Positions 53,985 to 63,022 are shown, counted from the first letter of the stretch. The stretch is DNA of 64,000 nucleotides from Intrasporangiaceae bacterium (GCA_021324575.1 JAJPIW010000043.1:39693-103692); one strand, 5' to 3'. The notes: generated by a model not told the origin, from the sequence alone. Numbers and translations: made by a program.

Positions 53985-54904
53985 ATGAGGTTTCGCCGGC
54001 GGAGCTCACGGGGTGTGATGCCGTAGTGCGCCCGGAACTGACGGTTGAAGTTGGACAGGTTGGCGTAGCCCACCCGGTGCGAGATCGACGCAACCGGCAG
54101 GTCCGTGTCCTTGAGGAGCTTGCACGCGTGCGTGAGACGCAGCTTCTGCACGGTGTCGCTGAACGTCTGGCCGCTGACCCGCTTGAAGTACTTGGAGAAC
54201 GCCGACTCGGACAGGCCCACATGGTGCGCGACCGAGGCCAGGCGTACGTCGTCGGTGAGGTGGTCCAAGATGAAGGTGAGCGCCCGGTCGATGGTGTCCG
54301 CGGCGGACTCGTCGGTGAGCGGCGGGAGCCATTCCTTGGTGAGGGTGTGCTGGTCCGCATCGGGTGAGTCGGCAAGCAGGCCGAGCAGTCCGAAGATGTG
54401 CTGCAACCGTCGGGGCCCCTGGTGGTCGCCGATGGCGTGGAGGTCCTGGGCGGCCCGGAGCGCCGTCTCGCCGGTGAACTCGATGCCACGAGCCGACTTC
54501 TTGAGGAGCGCCTGCAGACCGCTCAGCTCCGGCAGGACGTCCTGGCACTTTTGCACCCACTGCGGGTGGAACTGGAAGACCACGTCGCGGTCCGGGATGA
54601 CCTCGCCGGGCGCCAGGTCGCTGATCCAGTGGTGGGGCAGGTTGGACCCGACCAGGACCAGCTGCCCGGCGGCGAAGGTGTCGATGTGGTCTCCGACGAT
54701 GTATCGGCCGGTCCCTGAGCGGATCAGGTGAATCTCGTACTCGGGGTGGTAGTTCCACCGCGAGTAGGGGCTTGGCACACCGTGCATGTGCCAGCGGGCC
54801 GACAGACCCGGATCGGTGGGCACCAGCTCGCGCGCCGCGGGGACGGTCGCGAGCCGCCGCGCGACCACGACCGGCAATGGCCGTTCGGCCAGGTCGCTGC
54901 CCAT
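53981..54904 (-). CDS. AraC-family regulator with cupin sensor
   Basis: 307 aa. The N-terminal cupin-like ligand domain (SRWNYHPEYEIHLIRSGTGR, then AAGQLVLVGSNLPHHW) and the C-terminal two-HTH domain (VRLASVAHHVGLSESAFSKY to VASISHRVGYANLSNFNRQF and YGITPRELRRR) are both complete. It is divergent from the polyol dehydrogenase-SDR pair and probably activates it in response to a sugar or polyol. Confidence 0.88.
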   Translation of the reverse strand: MGSDLAERPLPVVVARRLATVPAARELVPTDPGLSARWHMHGVPSPYSRWNYHPEYEIHLIRSGTGRYIVGDHIDTFAAGQLVLVGSNLPHHWISDLAPGEVIPDRDVVFQFHPQWVQKCQDVLPELSGLQALLKKSARGIEFTGETALRAAQDLHAIGDHQGPRRLQHIFGLLGLLADSPDADQHTLTKEWLPPLTDESAADTIDRALTFILDHLTDDVRLASVAHHVGLSESAFSKYFKRVSGQTFSDTVQKLRLTHACKLLKDTDLPVASISHRVGYANLSNFNRQFRAHYGITPRELRRRNLI

Positions 54905-55048
54905 CTCGTCATCCCCTCAGCTCCGTGTCGTCGGTGGCAAGAAAGTATCACTGTGGGCCATGGCGCGGGCTATTTCGCGGGCTGACTCCTCCCTACCGTG
55001 GGGGTTAGCAGGGGTCGCCGGCAGGGATCCCGAAACCGGGAAGGTACG

Positions 55049-56074
55049 ATGATGCAAAATCTCAGCGCAGTGCTCAACGCAGCCAAGACCCTGGAGGTCG
55101 TGGAGCGACCGGTGCCCGTGCCCGACCCGCACGAGGTGCTGGTCGAGGTCCGAGCCGTCGGCATCTGTGGCTCCGATGTCCACTACTACGAGCACGGGCG
55201 GATCGGGCCGTATGTCGTGGAGCAGCCGATGGTCGTCGGCCACGAGGCAGCCGGGGTGGTCGTGGCGGTCGGCGCGGACGTGGCCGACCACAGGGTGGGT
55301 GAGCGCGTCGCCCTGGAGCCCGGCGTCCCGTGCCGCCGGTGCGCGCAGTGCCTGGCGGGGCGCTACAACCTCTGCCCGGACGTGAGGTTCTTCGCCACCC
55401 CACCGGTCGACGGTGCGATCTGCCAGCTGGTGGCCATCGACGCGGGCTTCGCGCACCCCGTCCCGGAGGCCCTGACCGACGAGCAGGCCGCAATGGCGGA
55501 GCCGGTCTCGGTCGGGATCTGGGCAGCCCAGAAAGCCCACGTCGGACCCGGCGACCGCGTCCTGGTGACCGGAGCCGGCCCGGTCGGGCTCTTCGCGGCG
55601 CAGGTCGCCCGCGCCTTCGGTGGCATCGAGGTGACGATCAGTGATCCCAGCGAGTTCCGGCTGTCCGTCGCCGAAGACCTCGGACTCGTGGCTCACCGTC
55701 CTGGTCAGCCCTTCGACGGCGAGTTCGACGTCGTCATCGAGTGCTCCGGTGCGCAGGCCGCGGTGTCGGCGGGCATGTCCGCGCTGGCCCGGGCCGGCCG
55801 GCTCGTCCTGGTCGGCATGGGCGCCGACAGCGTCAGCATCGACGTCCCGCTGCTGCAGGGCCGGGAGATCACCCTCACCGGCACGTTCCGGTACGCCAAC
55901 ACCTACCCCCTCGCGCTCAGCCTGATCGCCTCCGGAGCCGTACGCGTCGATGGCGTCGTCACCCACAGGTTCGACATCGCGCACACCGAGGACGCCCTGA
56001 CCGTCGCCCGGCGCGACCCGAAGGCGCTCAAAGCGGTGGTCACCCCGTATGCCGCTGGTGGGGGCGCGCGGTGA
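55049..56074 (+). CDS. Zinc-dependent polyol dehydrogenase (sorbitol/xylitol type)
   Basis: 341 aa MDR-family dehydrogenase. Catalytic zinc ligands are in [17 protein letters not shown] and VGHEAAG; structural-zinc cysteines in [17 protein letters not shown]; Rossmann motif [19 protein letters not shown]. The HYYEHGRIG pattern is typical of sorbitol/xylitol/L-iditol dehydrogenases. ATG 55049 (or 55052) follows GGGAAGG. It is the first gene of an operon with an SDR (GTGA overlap) and is divergent from an AraC regulator. No polyol transporter is adjacent. Confidence 0.85.
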   Translation: MMQNLSAVLNAAKTLEVVERPVPVPDPHEVLVEVRAVGICGSDVHYYEHGRIGPYVVEQPMVVGHEAAGVVVAVGADVADHRVGERVALEPGVPCRRCAQCLAGRYNLCPDVRFFATPPVDGAICQLVAIDAGFAHPVPEALTDEQAAMAEPVSVGIWAAQKAHVGPGDRVLVTGAGPVGLFAAQVARAFGGIEVTISDPSEFRLSVAEDLGLVAHRPGQPFDGEFDVVIECSGAQAAVSAGMSALARAGRLVLVGMGADSVSIDVPLLQGREITLTGTFRYANTYPLALSLIASGAVRVDGVVTHRFDIAHTEDALTVARRDPKALKAVVTPYAAGGGAR

Positions 56075-56859
56075 CCTCACCCTTCGACCTGACCGGCAGG
56101 ACCGCCCTGGTGACCGGGGCCAACCAAGGTCTCGGCAAGGCGTTCGTGTTCGCGCTGGCCGCAGCCGGCGCCCGAGTCGCCTTCTGCGGACGGCGACAGC
56201 AGGCCAACGAGGCGGTCGCCGCCGAGGGCGCGGCGGCCGGCCACGACCTGGTCCCGATCACCGCCGACGTCACCGACGACGCCAGGGTCGACTCCATGAT
56301 CGCCCAGACCCTGGACGCGTTCGGCGGCCGGCTGGACGTGCTGGTCAACAACGCCGGACGGTGCTACCACGCCCCTTCCTTCGAGCTGACCGACCACCAG
56401 TGGTCGACCATCTTCGACCTCAACGTCCGGGCTGTCTGGAAGACCTCCATGGGCGTGGCCGAGGTCATGCGCGACCAGGGCTCGGGGTCGATCATCAACA
56501 TCGGCAGCATCTCCGGACTGATCGTCAACCGGCCACAGTTCCAACCGGCATACAACGCATCCAAGGCGGCGGTCCATCACCTGACCAAGTCCCTCGCCGT
56601 CGAGTGGGCGCCCTACGGCATCCGGGTCAACGCCATCGCCCCCGGCTACGTCCAGGCCGACGGCGCCCCCGTCGACCGGCCCGAGCTCCGTCGGAACTGG
56701 CGGCCGGAGTTCCGCCGTCACTGGATCGAGGACGCGCCACAACAACGCTTCGCCCTCCCCGAGGAGATCGCCCCGAGCGTCGTGTTCCTCGCCAGCGACG
56801 CGGCCAGCTTCATCACCGGCTCCGTCCTCGTCGCCGACGGTGGATACACCGCCGTCTGA
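56071..56859 (+). CDS. Short-chain dehydrogenase/reductase (gluconate 5-dehydrogenase-like)
   Basis: 262 aa from GTG 56071, overlapping the preceding stop. Classical SDR: cofactor motif TGANQGLGKAFVFAL, NNAG, catalytic Ser in IGSISGLIV, YNASK (Tyr-x-x-x-Lys), and a C-terminal TGSVLVADGGYTAV. NADP or NAD preference is not clear. It probably oxidises or reduces a sugar acid or ketose in the same polyol pathway as the upstream dehydrogenase. Confidence 0.88.
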   Translation: MTSPFDLTGRTALVTGANQGLGKAFVFALAAAGARVAFCGRRQQANEAVAAEGAAAGHDLVPITADVTDDARVDSMIAQTLDAFGGRLDVLVNNAGRCYHAPSFELTDHQWSTIFDLNVRAVWKTSMGVAEVMRDQGSGSIINIGSISGLIVNRPQFQPAYNASKAAVHHLTKSLAVEWAPYGIRVNAIAPGYVQADGAPVDRPELRRNWRPEFRRHWIEDAPQQRFALPEEIAPSVVFLASDAASFITGSVLVADGGYTAV

Positions 56860-56889
56860 CCCCGGCCCGCTGACCCCGGGTCGTCGCGG

Positions 56890-57108
56890 GAGTTCTACCG
56901 AATCCGGCTGAGTGCCAACACGACAGGCATCTCGGTCTACGTCCTGGGCCTTGGGGACAAGACCTTCCTGGCGCACACCTACGGGACCTCGATCGGCAGG
57001 GCCACCGTCACGGGCTACTGCATCAAGTTCAGGCGCCTCTCGGTCATCAACGTCGACACCCTGATGGCGGCCATCCGTCACGGCATGACCCTCGACCAGA
57101 CTGGCTGA
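56890..57108 (+). pseudogene. DUF1801-like C-terminal fragment without start codon
   Basis: In the same frame as the SDR, but after its stop, 72 codons read EFYRIRLSANTTGISVYVLG, KTFLAHTYGTSIGRATVTGY and FRRLSVINVDTLMAAIRHG, ending at TGA 57108. This resembles the C-terminal half of a DUF1801 (YdhG-like) protein. No ATG, GTG or ribosome site is available at its beginning, so it is a truncated remnant. Confidence 0.55.
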
Positions 57109-57119
57109 GCCTCAGCCAG
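57101..57119. terminator. Compact dyad at the end of the fragment
   Basis: CTGGCTGAG and CTCAGCCAG with a single base between them form a near-perfect 19-bp dyad before the convergent VOC gene. The plausible hairpin is short, so a terminator is only likely. Confidence 0.35.
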
Positions 57120-57147
57120 CTCAAGGCGAGCGGACCCCTTGAGTGAG

Positions 57148-57594
57148 TCAGGCGAGCTGCTCGAAGAGGGACACAACGATCCCCTCCGGCCCGCGGATGT
57201 AGGCCATGCGCACGCTGCCCTCGTACTCGCCGACTCCACCGACCAGCCCGTACCCGTCCGCGGCCACCGAGTCCACGGCCGCCTGGAGATCGCCGACCTC
57301 GAAGGACACGTTCCGCAGCCCCACCTCGTTGGCCATCGCCTCGGGCGATCCCGGGGTGTGGCCGGGCGTCACGAAGCTGGATAGCTCCAACCGGGCGCCG
57401 TCGGGCGACCTCAGCATCGCGATCCGACAATGCGCGCCCGGAATGCCGCATACGGTCTCCACGAAGGCACCCTCCACCGACCCGGTGCCCTCGACCTCGA
57501 GGCCCAGGCCGACGAAGAACGCCGTCGCCGAGTCCAGGTCCGCGACCGTGATCCCGATGTGGTCGAAACGTCTGATGTGGGTCATGCGACTCAT
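57148..57594 (-). CDS. VOC/glyoxalase-family protein
   Basis: 148 aa. One complete vicinal-oxygen-chelate module: FDHIGITVADLDSATAFFVG at the N-terminus (metal-ligand His), RIAMLRSPDGARLELSSF (Glu), a second half NVSFEVGDLQAAVDSVAADG and IRGPEGIVVSLFEQ (Glu). It could be an isomerase, dioxygenase or resistance protein; substrate unknown. Start ATG 57594 or 57585. It is 37 bp downstream of the TetR gene on the same strand. Confidence 0.83.
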   Translation of the reverse strand: MSRMTHIRRFDHIGITVADLDSATAFFVGLGLEVEGTGSVEGAFVETVCGIPGAHCRIAMLRSPDGARLELSSFVTPGHTPGSPEAMANEVGLRNVSFEVGDLQAAVDSVAADGYGLVGGVGEYEGSVRMAYIRGPEGIVVSLFEQLA

Positions 57595-57630
57595 CCTCCC
57601 TCGGGACTCACACGGCTCCGGCGTCTCTGG

Positions 57631-58185
57631 TCACGACTTCGCGAGGGCGCGCACGGCGCGCCCGATGGCGGGGCGCAGGTCAAGCTCGGGGTCGTCGGTG
57701 AGCCGGTGCAGGATCAGCCCGTCGCCGAGCGCCATCAGGGCTCTGGTCGACGACACGGGGTCGGCGATCCCGACCGCGATCACGATCCGCTCCGTCCACC
57801 GCTCGAACTCGCGTCGCTGCCGGCGCAGCGGTTCGCCCAGCACAGGGTCTCCGGCGAGCTCGAGGAAGAGGGCGTAGCGCGCGCGGGTGCGCGCGGCGAA
57901 TGGGCCGGTCTGCAGCTCGGCCATGGCGCAAAGGCCCCCGATCAGCTCCTCGACCCCAGAGATCGGGGGCTTCGCGGCCGGGTCGAAGTCGGCGCGCTCA
58001 CGCTCGGCGATCCAGTCCACCACTCCGGCAAGGAGCGCCCGGCGGGTGCGGAACCAGTTCGAGGTCGACCCGGGCGGCAGGCCCGCTCGTTCATCGACCC
58101 GAGCATGGGTCAACGCGCGCACGCCCTCCGCGCCGAGCAGCTCCACAGCCGCCTCGAGTCCGCGCTGCCGAGTAGCCGCAGGCAT
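57631..58185 (-). CDS. TetR-family regulator
   Basis: 184 aa from ATG 58185, preceded by GAAGGGGG. The N-terminal HTH is recognisable though divergent: RQRGLEAAVELLGAEGVRAL, then THARVDERAGLPPGSTSNWF. The C-terminal ligand domain is helical. It is divergent from the epoxide-hydrolase-like gene with a perfect palindrome between them, so it probably represses both. Confidence 0.83.
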   Translation of the reverse strand: MPAATRQRGLEAAVELLGAEGVRALTHARVDERAGLPPGSTSNWFRTRRALLAGVVDWIAERERADFDPAAKPPISGVEELIGGLCAMAELQTGPFAARTRARYALFLELAGDPVLGEPLRRQRREFERWTERIVIAVGIADPVSSTRALMALGDGLILHRLTDDPELDLRPAIGRAVRALAKS

Positions 58186-58206
58186 GGACACCCCCTTCGC
58201 AGAGAT

Positions 58207-58224
58207 CTACTATGAACATAGTAG
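58207..58224. promoter_or_regulatory. TetR operator palindrome
   Basis: CTACTATG, AA, CATAGTAG: a perfect 8-bp inverted repeat with a 2-bp spacer. It is AT-rich against a GC-rich background and lies between the divergent TetR and hydrolase start codons (58185 and 58252). Confidence 0.75.
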
Positions 58225-58251
58225 AAGCACCGCCGCGTGCAGGAGGTCGAC

Positions 58252-59132
58252 ATGCCCACGCCCACCCCGACCTGGTCGCCGCTGCTGCCGGAGGCCTCCG
58301 GCTTCGACCATCTCCTCGTCGAGACGCCCGGCCTGCGCACGCACCTTGCCGCGATCGGCGAGGGCGAACCGGTCGTGCTCCTGCACGGGTTCCCGCAGCA
58401 TTGGTGGCAGTGGCGCGCCATCGCTCCGGTCATCGCCGCACGGGGCTACCGGGTCTACTGCCCCGACCTGCGCGGGGCCGGGTGGACGGTGGCCGACGAC
58501 CCACGTGTCGGACGCGAGACTCGACTCCACGACCTGCTTGCCCTGTTCGATGTCCTCGACATCGGGCGTGCCCACCTCGTCTCCCACGACATGGGTGCGA
58601 TCACGGCGATGCAGCTGACCTACGACCACCCCGAGCGGGTTCGCACGGCAGTGGAGCTCTCCGTGCCGCCGGGTTTCATGACGTTCAGCCCGCGGGTCGC
58701 CCCAGGCTTTCGGCACCTGCCCCGGTTCATCTGGCACCGCCGGGGCGCCTCGCTCCGCGGAGTCTTCTCCGACGCCTACGTGGCCCACCCGATGTCGGAG
58801 GCGACCGCGGAAGCCCACCTCGCCCCGCTGAGTCGGCCCGAGATCGACGGCGCGGTCCGTCCGCTGACCCACGGGATGATCCTGCCCGAGGCGATGCGCC
58901 TGAGTCGCGGCGTCTATCGCCGCCGGCAGCTCACGGTGCCGACCCTCTCGTGTTCGGCCGCCGCGACAGACCCTGGACCGAGGAGAACCTGGCGCGCGTC
59001 TGCGGCAAACCGCAGCAGTATGCCGATCTCGTCGAGTTCGCTTACGTCGACGACGCGGCCCACTTCATCACCGACGACGCCCCGACCGCGGTCGCCGACC
59101 TCGCGATCGACTGGTTCGCACGAGCAGCGTGA
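58252..59132 (+). pseudogene. Alpha/beta-hydrolase (epoxide hydrolase-like), frameshifted
   Basis: ATG 58252 has AGGAGG at 58241-58246. The first ~230 residues are a good epoxide-hydrolase-like fold: LLHGFPQHWWQWRAIAP with the oxyanion HGFP, the nucleophile Asp in LVSHDMGAITAM, and a cap region. At about 58945-58952, after RRRQLTVPTL, the frame must shift by one base to continue as VFGRRDRPWTEENLARVCGK to YVDDAAHFITDDAPTAVADL, which includes the catalytic His in DDAAHF. As written, the protein would end in an unrelated tail. One missing base explains it, so either recent loss or a sequence error. Confidence 0.8.
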
Positions 59133-59179
59133 CGAAGGGCGCACCATCTGCGGCAGATGAGGACGGCGGCTGCGGATGA

Positions 59180-59455
59180 TCAGGCGTGGTAGATGTCGCG
59201 GCGGTGGCCGATGGCAAGAACAGTCACCGTTCCGGCCTGATCGTCGATGCGGTACAGGATGCGATATGTGCCGCGTCGCGCGCTGTGCCGGTCTGCCAAG
59301 GGCGGGCGGAGCTGTTTCCCGACCCGGTGCGGGTTCTCGAGCAGCGGGCCGGTGATGAACTCGAAGGCGGCGGTGGCAACAGCTTCGGGGAGGTCTTGGG
59401 TGAGGTGCCGTCGAGCCGATGAGACGATCTGCAGTTGGTAGCGCCGATCGTTCAC
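59180..59455 (-). CDS. RelE/ParE-family toxin
   Basis: 91 aa. The RelE/ParE fold is seen in YQLQIVSSARRHLTQDLPEA, NPHRVGKQLRPPLADRHSAR and the terminal TYRILYRIDDQAGTVTVLAI, then GHRRDIY. The Arg-rich face and C-terminal His/Arg/Tyr fit an mRNA interferase. Its start overlaps the antitoxin stop (ATGA). Confidence 0.85.
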   Translation of the reverse strand: MNDRRYQLQIVSSARRHLTQDLPEAVATAAFEFITGPLLENPHRVGKQLRPPLADRHSARRGTYRILYRIDDQAGTVTVLAIGHRRDIYHA

Positions 59456-59733
59456 GCCGAGGTCCGGCGTAAACGCATCGCCGCCTCAAGGTCTTCTTGG
59501 GCCTCGACCCGGCCAGCGGCTAGGTCGGCCTCGGCGGCGGCAAGCTGCGTCATGAGGTCCTGATCGCCCAGGACGGCGATGGTCTCTTCGAGCATGGCCA
59601 GGTCATCTGGGGACAACAGGACGGCCGACGGCTGGCCGTGCACGGTGACGGTGACCCGTTCGTGTTGCTTGCTGACCCGGCTGACGACGTCGGACAGATG
59701 TGCCTTGGCGTCGGCCAGTGAAATACTCGTCAT
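59452..59733 (-). CDS. Phd-family antitoxin
   Basis: 93 aa from ATG 59733. The N-terminal Phd fold is clear: SISLADAKAHLSDVVSRVSK, then QHERVTVTVHGQPSAVLLSP. The acidic C-terminal tail (AAAEADLAAGRVEAQEDLEA) would neutralise the RelE-type toxin encoded next. Antitoxin-first order and 4-bp overlap are typical. Confidence 0.85.
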   Translation of the reverse strand: MTSISLADAKAHLSDVVSRVSKQHERVTVTVHGQPSAVLLSPDDLAMLEETIAVLGDQDLMTQLAAAEADLAAGRVEAQEDLEAAMRLRRTSA

Positions 59734-59790
59734 AGTCACAAGTATGACCAGAACCAAGGCAGGTGTCCAGTGGTGCAACCCTCGCTGATT

Positions 59791-59806
59791 GCGGCATGAG
59801 CGGTAA
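59791..59806. repeat. 16-bp dispersed repeat, copy 1
   Basis: GCGGCATGAGCGGTAA occurs here and identically at 61577-61592. Both copies are intergenic. A related GCGGCATGA starts the 106-bp duplication at 62917 and 63895. Confidence 0.6.
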
Positions 59807-59899
59807 TGATGGCGACCGCTTAGGCAAGCAGCGTCGCGATCAAGATCGACTGGCTGTGGCTGGAGTGCTGCATACTCCGTGACGGCTGTGGAGGTGAGC

Positions 59900-60463
59900 A
59901 TGGGCAACGGCGTTGGTCCCGGTGTGATGGGTGGCCGGGCGCTGCTGATGGTGACGGCGGCCGCCGTGCTGTTCGCTCGTCTTTCGCGATCAACGTGGCT
60001 CACGACGCCCGTGGACGCGGGCGTCCCGGACCATTGGATTCCCCACTCGACGCTGGGCGTTGCCTTCGTCTTCGGCCTCTTTGCGCCTGTGCTTCTGCTC
60101 CCCGTCGGGGCGTTGTCCCGGGCTCGTGAAGACGGTTCCTGCCTTACGGTGCCGACAGTACTGGGTCGTCGAACCGCCGACCTGAACGAGGTGCACGCCA
60201 CCCACGTACTGGTCCCGGGACGCGGTGAAGGTCTCGACTTGATGGTCCTGCGCGACCGTTGGCGCGTGGTCGTCGTGGCTTCGCCGGGACGATCGTCGCC
60301 GCGCTGGTCCGATGCCCCGATGCTGCGCGAACTGTGGCGTTCTACTTCCCGGCAGAGCAGTCGGGCAGCGGCTCGCGGCACGGGTTGGCTCGTGATTGTC
60401 GTCTGGGCCATCAGCGCCTTGGTGCTGTTCACCATCGTCGGCGTGTTCGCCGGAATCCTCTAG
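59900..60463 (+). CDS. Hypothetical membrane protein
   Basis: 187 aa from ATG 59900 (GAGGTG upstream). Three hydrophobic segments: ALLMVTAAAVLFA near the N-terminus, TLGVAFVFGLFAPVLLLPVG and LVIVVWAISALVLFTIVGVF at the C-terminus. A soluble stretch of ~80 residues lies between the second and third. I do not recognise the family. No operon partner. Confidence 0.65.
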   Translation: MGNGVGPGVMGGRALLMVTAAAVLFARLSRSTWLTTPVDAGVPDHWIPHSTLGVAFVFGLFAPVLLLPVGALSRAREDGSCLTVPTVLGRRTADLNEVHATHVLVPGRGEGLDLMVLRDRWRVVVVASPGRSSPRWSDAPMLRELWRSTSRQSSRAAARGTGWLVIVVWAISALVLFTIVGVFAGIL

Positions 60464-60855
60464 GCCCAAGCCAACCAGCGCCGAGCCCGCGCACTTCTGA
60501 TCGCGGCAGAACGGGCAAATAGGTCTGTGCCCTACGCGGCCACCTCCCGGCGTTCGCCGTCTTCTCGGCTCGATTCCTGGCGGCTGGTGGATACTCGATG
60601 GATGAACACGGCAGGGGCGCGACCCAGCGTGGCCCGACGGATCATCGGGGCCCTCATTCGACTGGGTCGTCGAGCGGTAGATGACAGCCCTCGATCACGA
60701 AAGCCACCGGCCGGCAACTGGATCCCCAACAGCAACGGCGACGGCGGCCAGGTCATCTCAAGCGGGGCCTCCGGCGGGGGCCATTGAGCCCTGTGGCGGC
60801 GGCACCTTACCGAGCCATTGCCGGGCGGCCAGCGCCCGAGGTTTCATCGCTTGCC
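60464..60855. other. 392-bp region without a confident gene
   Basis: A 61-codon plus-strand frame from ATG 60602 to 60787 (MNTAGARPSVARRIIGALIR and so on) is the only candidate, basic at the N-terminus and Gly/Ser-rich at the end. It has no ribosome site and no recognisable domain. No RNA gene, repeat or clear terminator was seen here. Confidence 0.4.
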
Positions 60856-61485
60856 CTAGCCGGTTGATGGTCCTTGCGGCCCTTTCTGGCCGGGGCATGG
60901 CGTGCCGAGACCGACGTGAACAATTTCCTCGTGGGTACCGGCGCGGACAATGAGTGGCAGACAGGCCGGTTTGGGCAGCCAGTAGCCACCGACATACGAG
61001 AACCAAGAGTCCTTGCCGGCCTCGAGCGGGCAGTCGATGCGAACCCCCACCGCCGACGTCCGGGTCTGGCCGCCCCACCCGATCGCCAGTCTCGAACGGT
61101 CGGCTTCGGGAATTTCAATCTCGATGGGCTGGCCTCGCTTGACGCTGAGACCGGTCTTGGCGAACAACCGTTGCGCGGGGTCAACCGCGTCTCCGCTGAG
61201 ACTTGTTTGAAGCGCTGCGTAAGTAGGAGCTGCGGGCAGAGCGACGATGCCGCCGATCACTGTCATGTCCGGGGGTGGCGGGTCTTGGTTGATGTAGTCG
61301 TTACAGTTGATGACCGACAATGCGCCTAGGGCCGCCGTCGCTGTGGTCGTGGCTGACGACGTTGTCGTGCTGTCAGTCGATGCTGGATGCGGAGTACCCG
61401 CGGTGCATGCCGCGACCACGACGAGGGCGGCTGCAGCGCTGCTGAGCCGAGCGCTTCGAGGGCGCCATTGCCATTTCACTTGCAC
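60856..61485 (-). CDS. Hypothetical lipoprotein
   Basis: 209 aa. A lipobox (AAAALVVVAAC, Cys27) follows a basic N-terminus, then a Ser/Thr-rich linker. The mature domain has Cys residues in VINCNDYIN, VRIDCPLEAG, KPACLPLIV and GTPCPG, suggesting two disulfides. Family not recognised. It is exported and membrane-anchored by prediction. It is convergent with the uncertain region to its left and has no partner. Confidence 0.7.
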   Translation of the reverse strand: MQVKWQWRPRSARLSSAAAALVVVAACTAGTPHPASTDSTTTSSATTTATAALGALSVINCNDYINQDPPPPDMTVIGGIVALPAAPTYAALQTSLSGDAVDPAQRLFAKTGLSVKRGQPIEIEIPEADRSRLAIGWGGQTRTSAVGVRIDCPLEAGKDSWFSYVGGYWLPKPACLPLIVRAGTHEEIVHVGLGTPCPGQKGPQGPSTG

Positions 61486-61576
61486 ACCCCCAGACCTCGG
61501 ACGGAATCGTCAACCGATTGGCCCCTTTAGGGTACGTCGGACCGGCTCACACCGATCTCGCGTTGTGCTGCCGAAC

Positions 61577-61592
61577 GCGGCATGAGCGGTAA
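61577..61592. repeat. 16-bp dispersed repeat, copy 2
   Basis: This copy is identical to 59791-59806 and lies between the lipoprotein start and the end of the next minus-strand gene. Confidence 0.6.
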
Positions 61593-61602
61593 CAGCTGAG
61601 TC

Positions 61603-62031
61603 CTACGGAGTATCGATTTGGAGTGCGCGCCTCATAGCCAGCGTCTCGGTGTCATCGAGCCACGTCAATCGGTACGTCTCGCCGATCCAGCGGAAGACTC
61701 CTTGGACCCAGTCATCGAGTTCGCCATCCAGGTCTACGGGTAGGACCCATGAGTCGGTGTCGCGATGGTCAGGGGTGATGATCCACAGGATGACAAACTC
61801 CCGGAGGGGCGACCAGCGTCGCCACCAGAGGTGTCCGGACAGCATCGTGGATGTTGCATCGGGTTGGACGTAGAAGGTCCCACTGCGCCCCGACTTGTGG
61901 GTGAAGCGTGCGGCTCGGTGACGATAGGGGTCCAGCCGTTGGTTGCGGAGGGGTGGGACGTCTTTCGGCGGACTCCAAGGCACAGGGCAAGTTTGCTGGA
62001 CTGCGCGTACCGATCCCGTCGTTGGGGACAT
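61603..62031 (-). CDS. Hypothetical protein
   Basis: 142 aa. Trp-rich C-terminal half: LWWRRWSPLREFVILWIITP, DGELDDWVQGVFRWIGETYR and LTWLDDTETLAMRRALQ. It has a compact soluble composition but no recognised family. It lies 32 bp downstream of another hypothetical gene on the same strand, and the two may be an operon. Such short orphan pairs are sometimes effector/immunity or toxin/antitoxin pairs, which is not shown here. Confidence 0.6.
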   Translation of the reverse strand: MSPTTGSVRAVQQTCPVPWSPPKDVPPLRNQRLDPYRHRAARFTHKSGRSGTFYVQPDATSTMLSGHLWWRRWSPLREFVILWIITPDHRDTDSWVLPVDLDGELDDWVQGVFRWIGETYRLTWLDDTETLAMRRALQIDTP

Positions 62032-62063
62032 CGGCCATCATGTCTGCGGCAAATCCGGTCGAA

Positions 62064-62447
62064 TCAGGCCACGTAGTCCTCGAGCGCCAAGAGGACGTCA
62101 AGTCGCCGACGGACGTCGACGCTCGCGATAGTCGAGCGGAGTTCTTCCGTGCTTCGCACTGGCTTGTCGAGCAGACCAAGTGGCGGGGCGACACCCCTGT
62201 ACTCGTTTTCCCCGTAGCTGGCCCCAGGCTCGGCGTCGAAGAACCTGTCCTGTTCCTCTTCGATCGACTCGGCGACTGCATCTGAATGCTGGGAGACGAG
62301 TTGGTCGAGGCTGCTTCTGAAGCGGTCCGTCATGACGTCGGTTGGATCCGGCAAGGCGACGGTGTGTACGACTCCATCGGCATCAATCCACATGACGGCT
62401 AGTGTGCCCGGTCCGGCACGACGCCCGATCGCGGCGTGATAGTCCAA
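62064..62447 (-). CDS. Hypothetical protein
   Basis: 127 aa, acidic. Segments: TLAVMWIDADGVVHTVALPD, RFRSSLDQLVSQHSDAVAES, IEEEQDRFFDAEPGASYGEN and a C-terminal TIASVDVRRRLDVLLALEDY. Family not recognised. It is the first gene of a possible two-gene unit with the 61603-62031 gene. The 5' end lies close to the divergent small membrane protein gene. Confidence 0.6.
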   Translation of the reverse strand: MDYHAAIGRRAGPGTLAVMWIDADGVVHTVALPDPTDVMTDRFRSSLDQLVSQHSDAVAESIEEEQDRFFDAEPGASYGENEYRGVAPPLGLLDKPVRSTEELRSTIASVDVRRRLDVLLALEDYVA

Positions 62448-62474
62448 CGCCAGCCCTCGGAGACCGTCGAGGAT

Positions 62475-62636
62475 ATGAACCTGCTGGAGGTCCCGCTCGG
62501 CGTTGGGCTAGGTCTGATCGTTGTTGGCGTGGCGCTCATTCGGCTGCCGGGCCCCGGGTTCACCGTCCTCACAAGCGGCCTCATCGTTGCCGTGGCCGCG
62601 GCGGCGGTGCTGCGCAAGCGGCCCGAACACACCTAG
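62475..62636 (+). CDS. Small membrane protein, PGPGW-like
   Basis: 53 aa from ATG 62475 (GAGG upstream). Two short hydrophobic helices flank IRLPGPGFTVLTSGLIV, the pattern of the PGPGW small transmembrane family. The C-terminus is basic (RKRPEHT). Function unknown. A longer frame from 62436 is possible, but the shorter start has the better ribosome site. Confidence 0.6.
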   Translation: MNLLEVPLGVGLGLIVVGVALIRLPGPGFTVLTSGLIVAVAAAAVLRKRPEHT

Positions 62637-62683
62637 CGCGGCATGTGCCGCCGCCCAGAGCGTTGTCTGAGATAGTGGCGCCC

Positions 62684-62875
62684 GTGACCGATCACGGCTG
62701 GGTAGCGGTCCAAATTGCAGTCCTCGACGGGCTGAAAGGCACGGACGTCATGGGCCAGCCGCCTCGCGACGATCAGGAACTCGATGGGGTTGCCGACACC
62801 GTCGCCGATCATGTGATCGGTGCGATCGACCACGCGACACGGCGCATCCTGGCCAACGACGAGCGCCACCGCTGA
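62684..62875 (+). CDS. Small hypothetical protein
   Basis: 63 aa from GTG 62684: VTDHGWVAVQIAVLDGLKGT, then DVMGQPPRDDQELDGVADTV and ADHVIGAIDHATRRILANDE. Codon use looks coding and the start fits, but no family is recognised. It sits between the small membrane protein and the duplicated segment. Confidence 0.5.
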   Translation: MTDHGWVAVQIAVLDGLKGTDVMGQPPRDDQELDGVADTVADHVIGAIDHATRRILANDERHR

Positions 62876-62916
62876 GCGGGCCACCTGGCCAACCCTGGCC
62901 CGGGTTTGCGCAACAT

Positions 62917-63022
62917 GCGGCATGATCGAGCGGTTCCGCAGCGTCTTGGGCGGATGGCGTGGAAAGCGCGGATGCCGCCGTACATTGGGCAGATGTCCAC
63001 CACCCCGTGGCCCGAGAGCGAG
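62917..63022. repeat. 106-bp direct repeat, copy 1
   Basis: This segment recurs at 63895-64000 (window end) with two mismatches by eye, so the repeat may be longer. It includes the upstream region, start codon and first ten codons of the gene at 62993. Confidence 0.9.

Noticed and set aside
57101..57119. tRNA-like hairpin
   Set aside because: A single short dyad without acceptor, anticodon or T-arm. No tRNA cloverleaf was found anywhere in the window.
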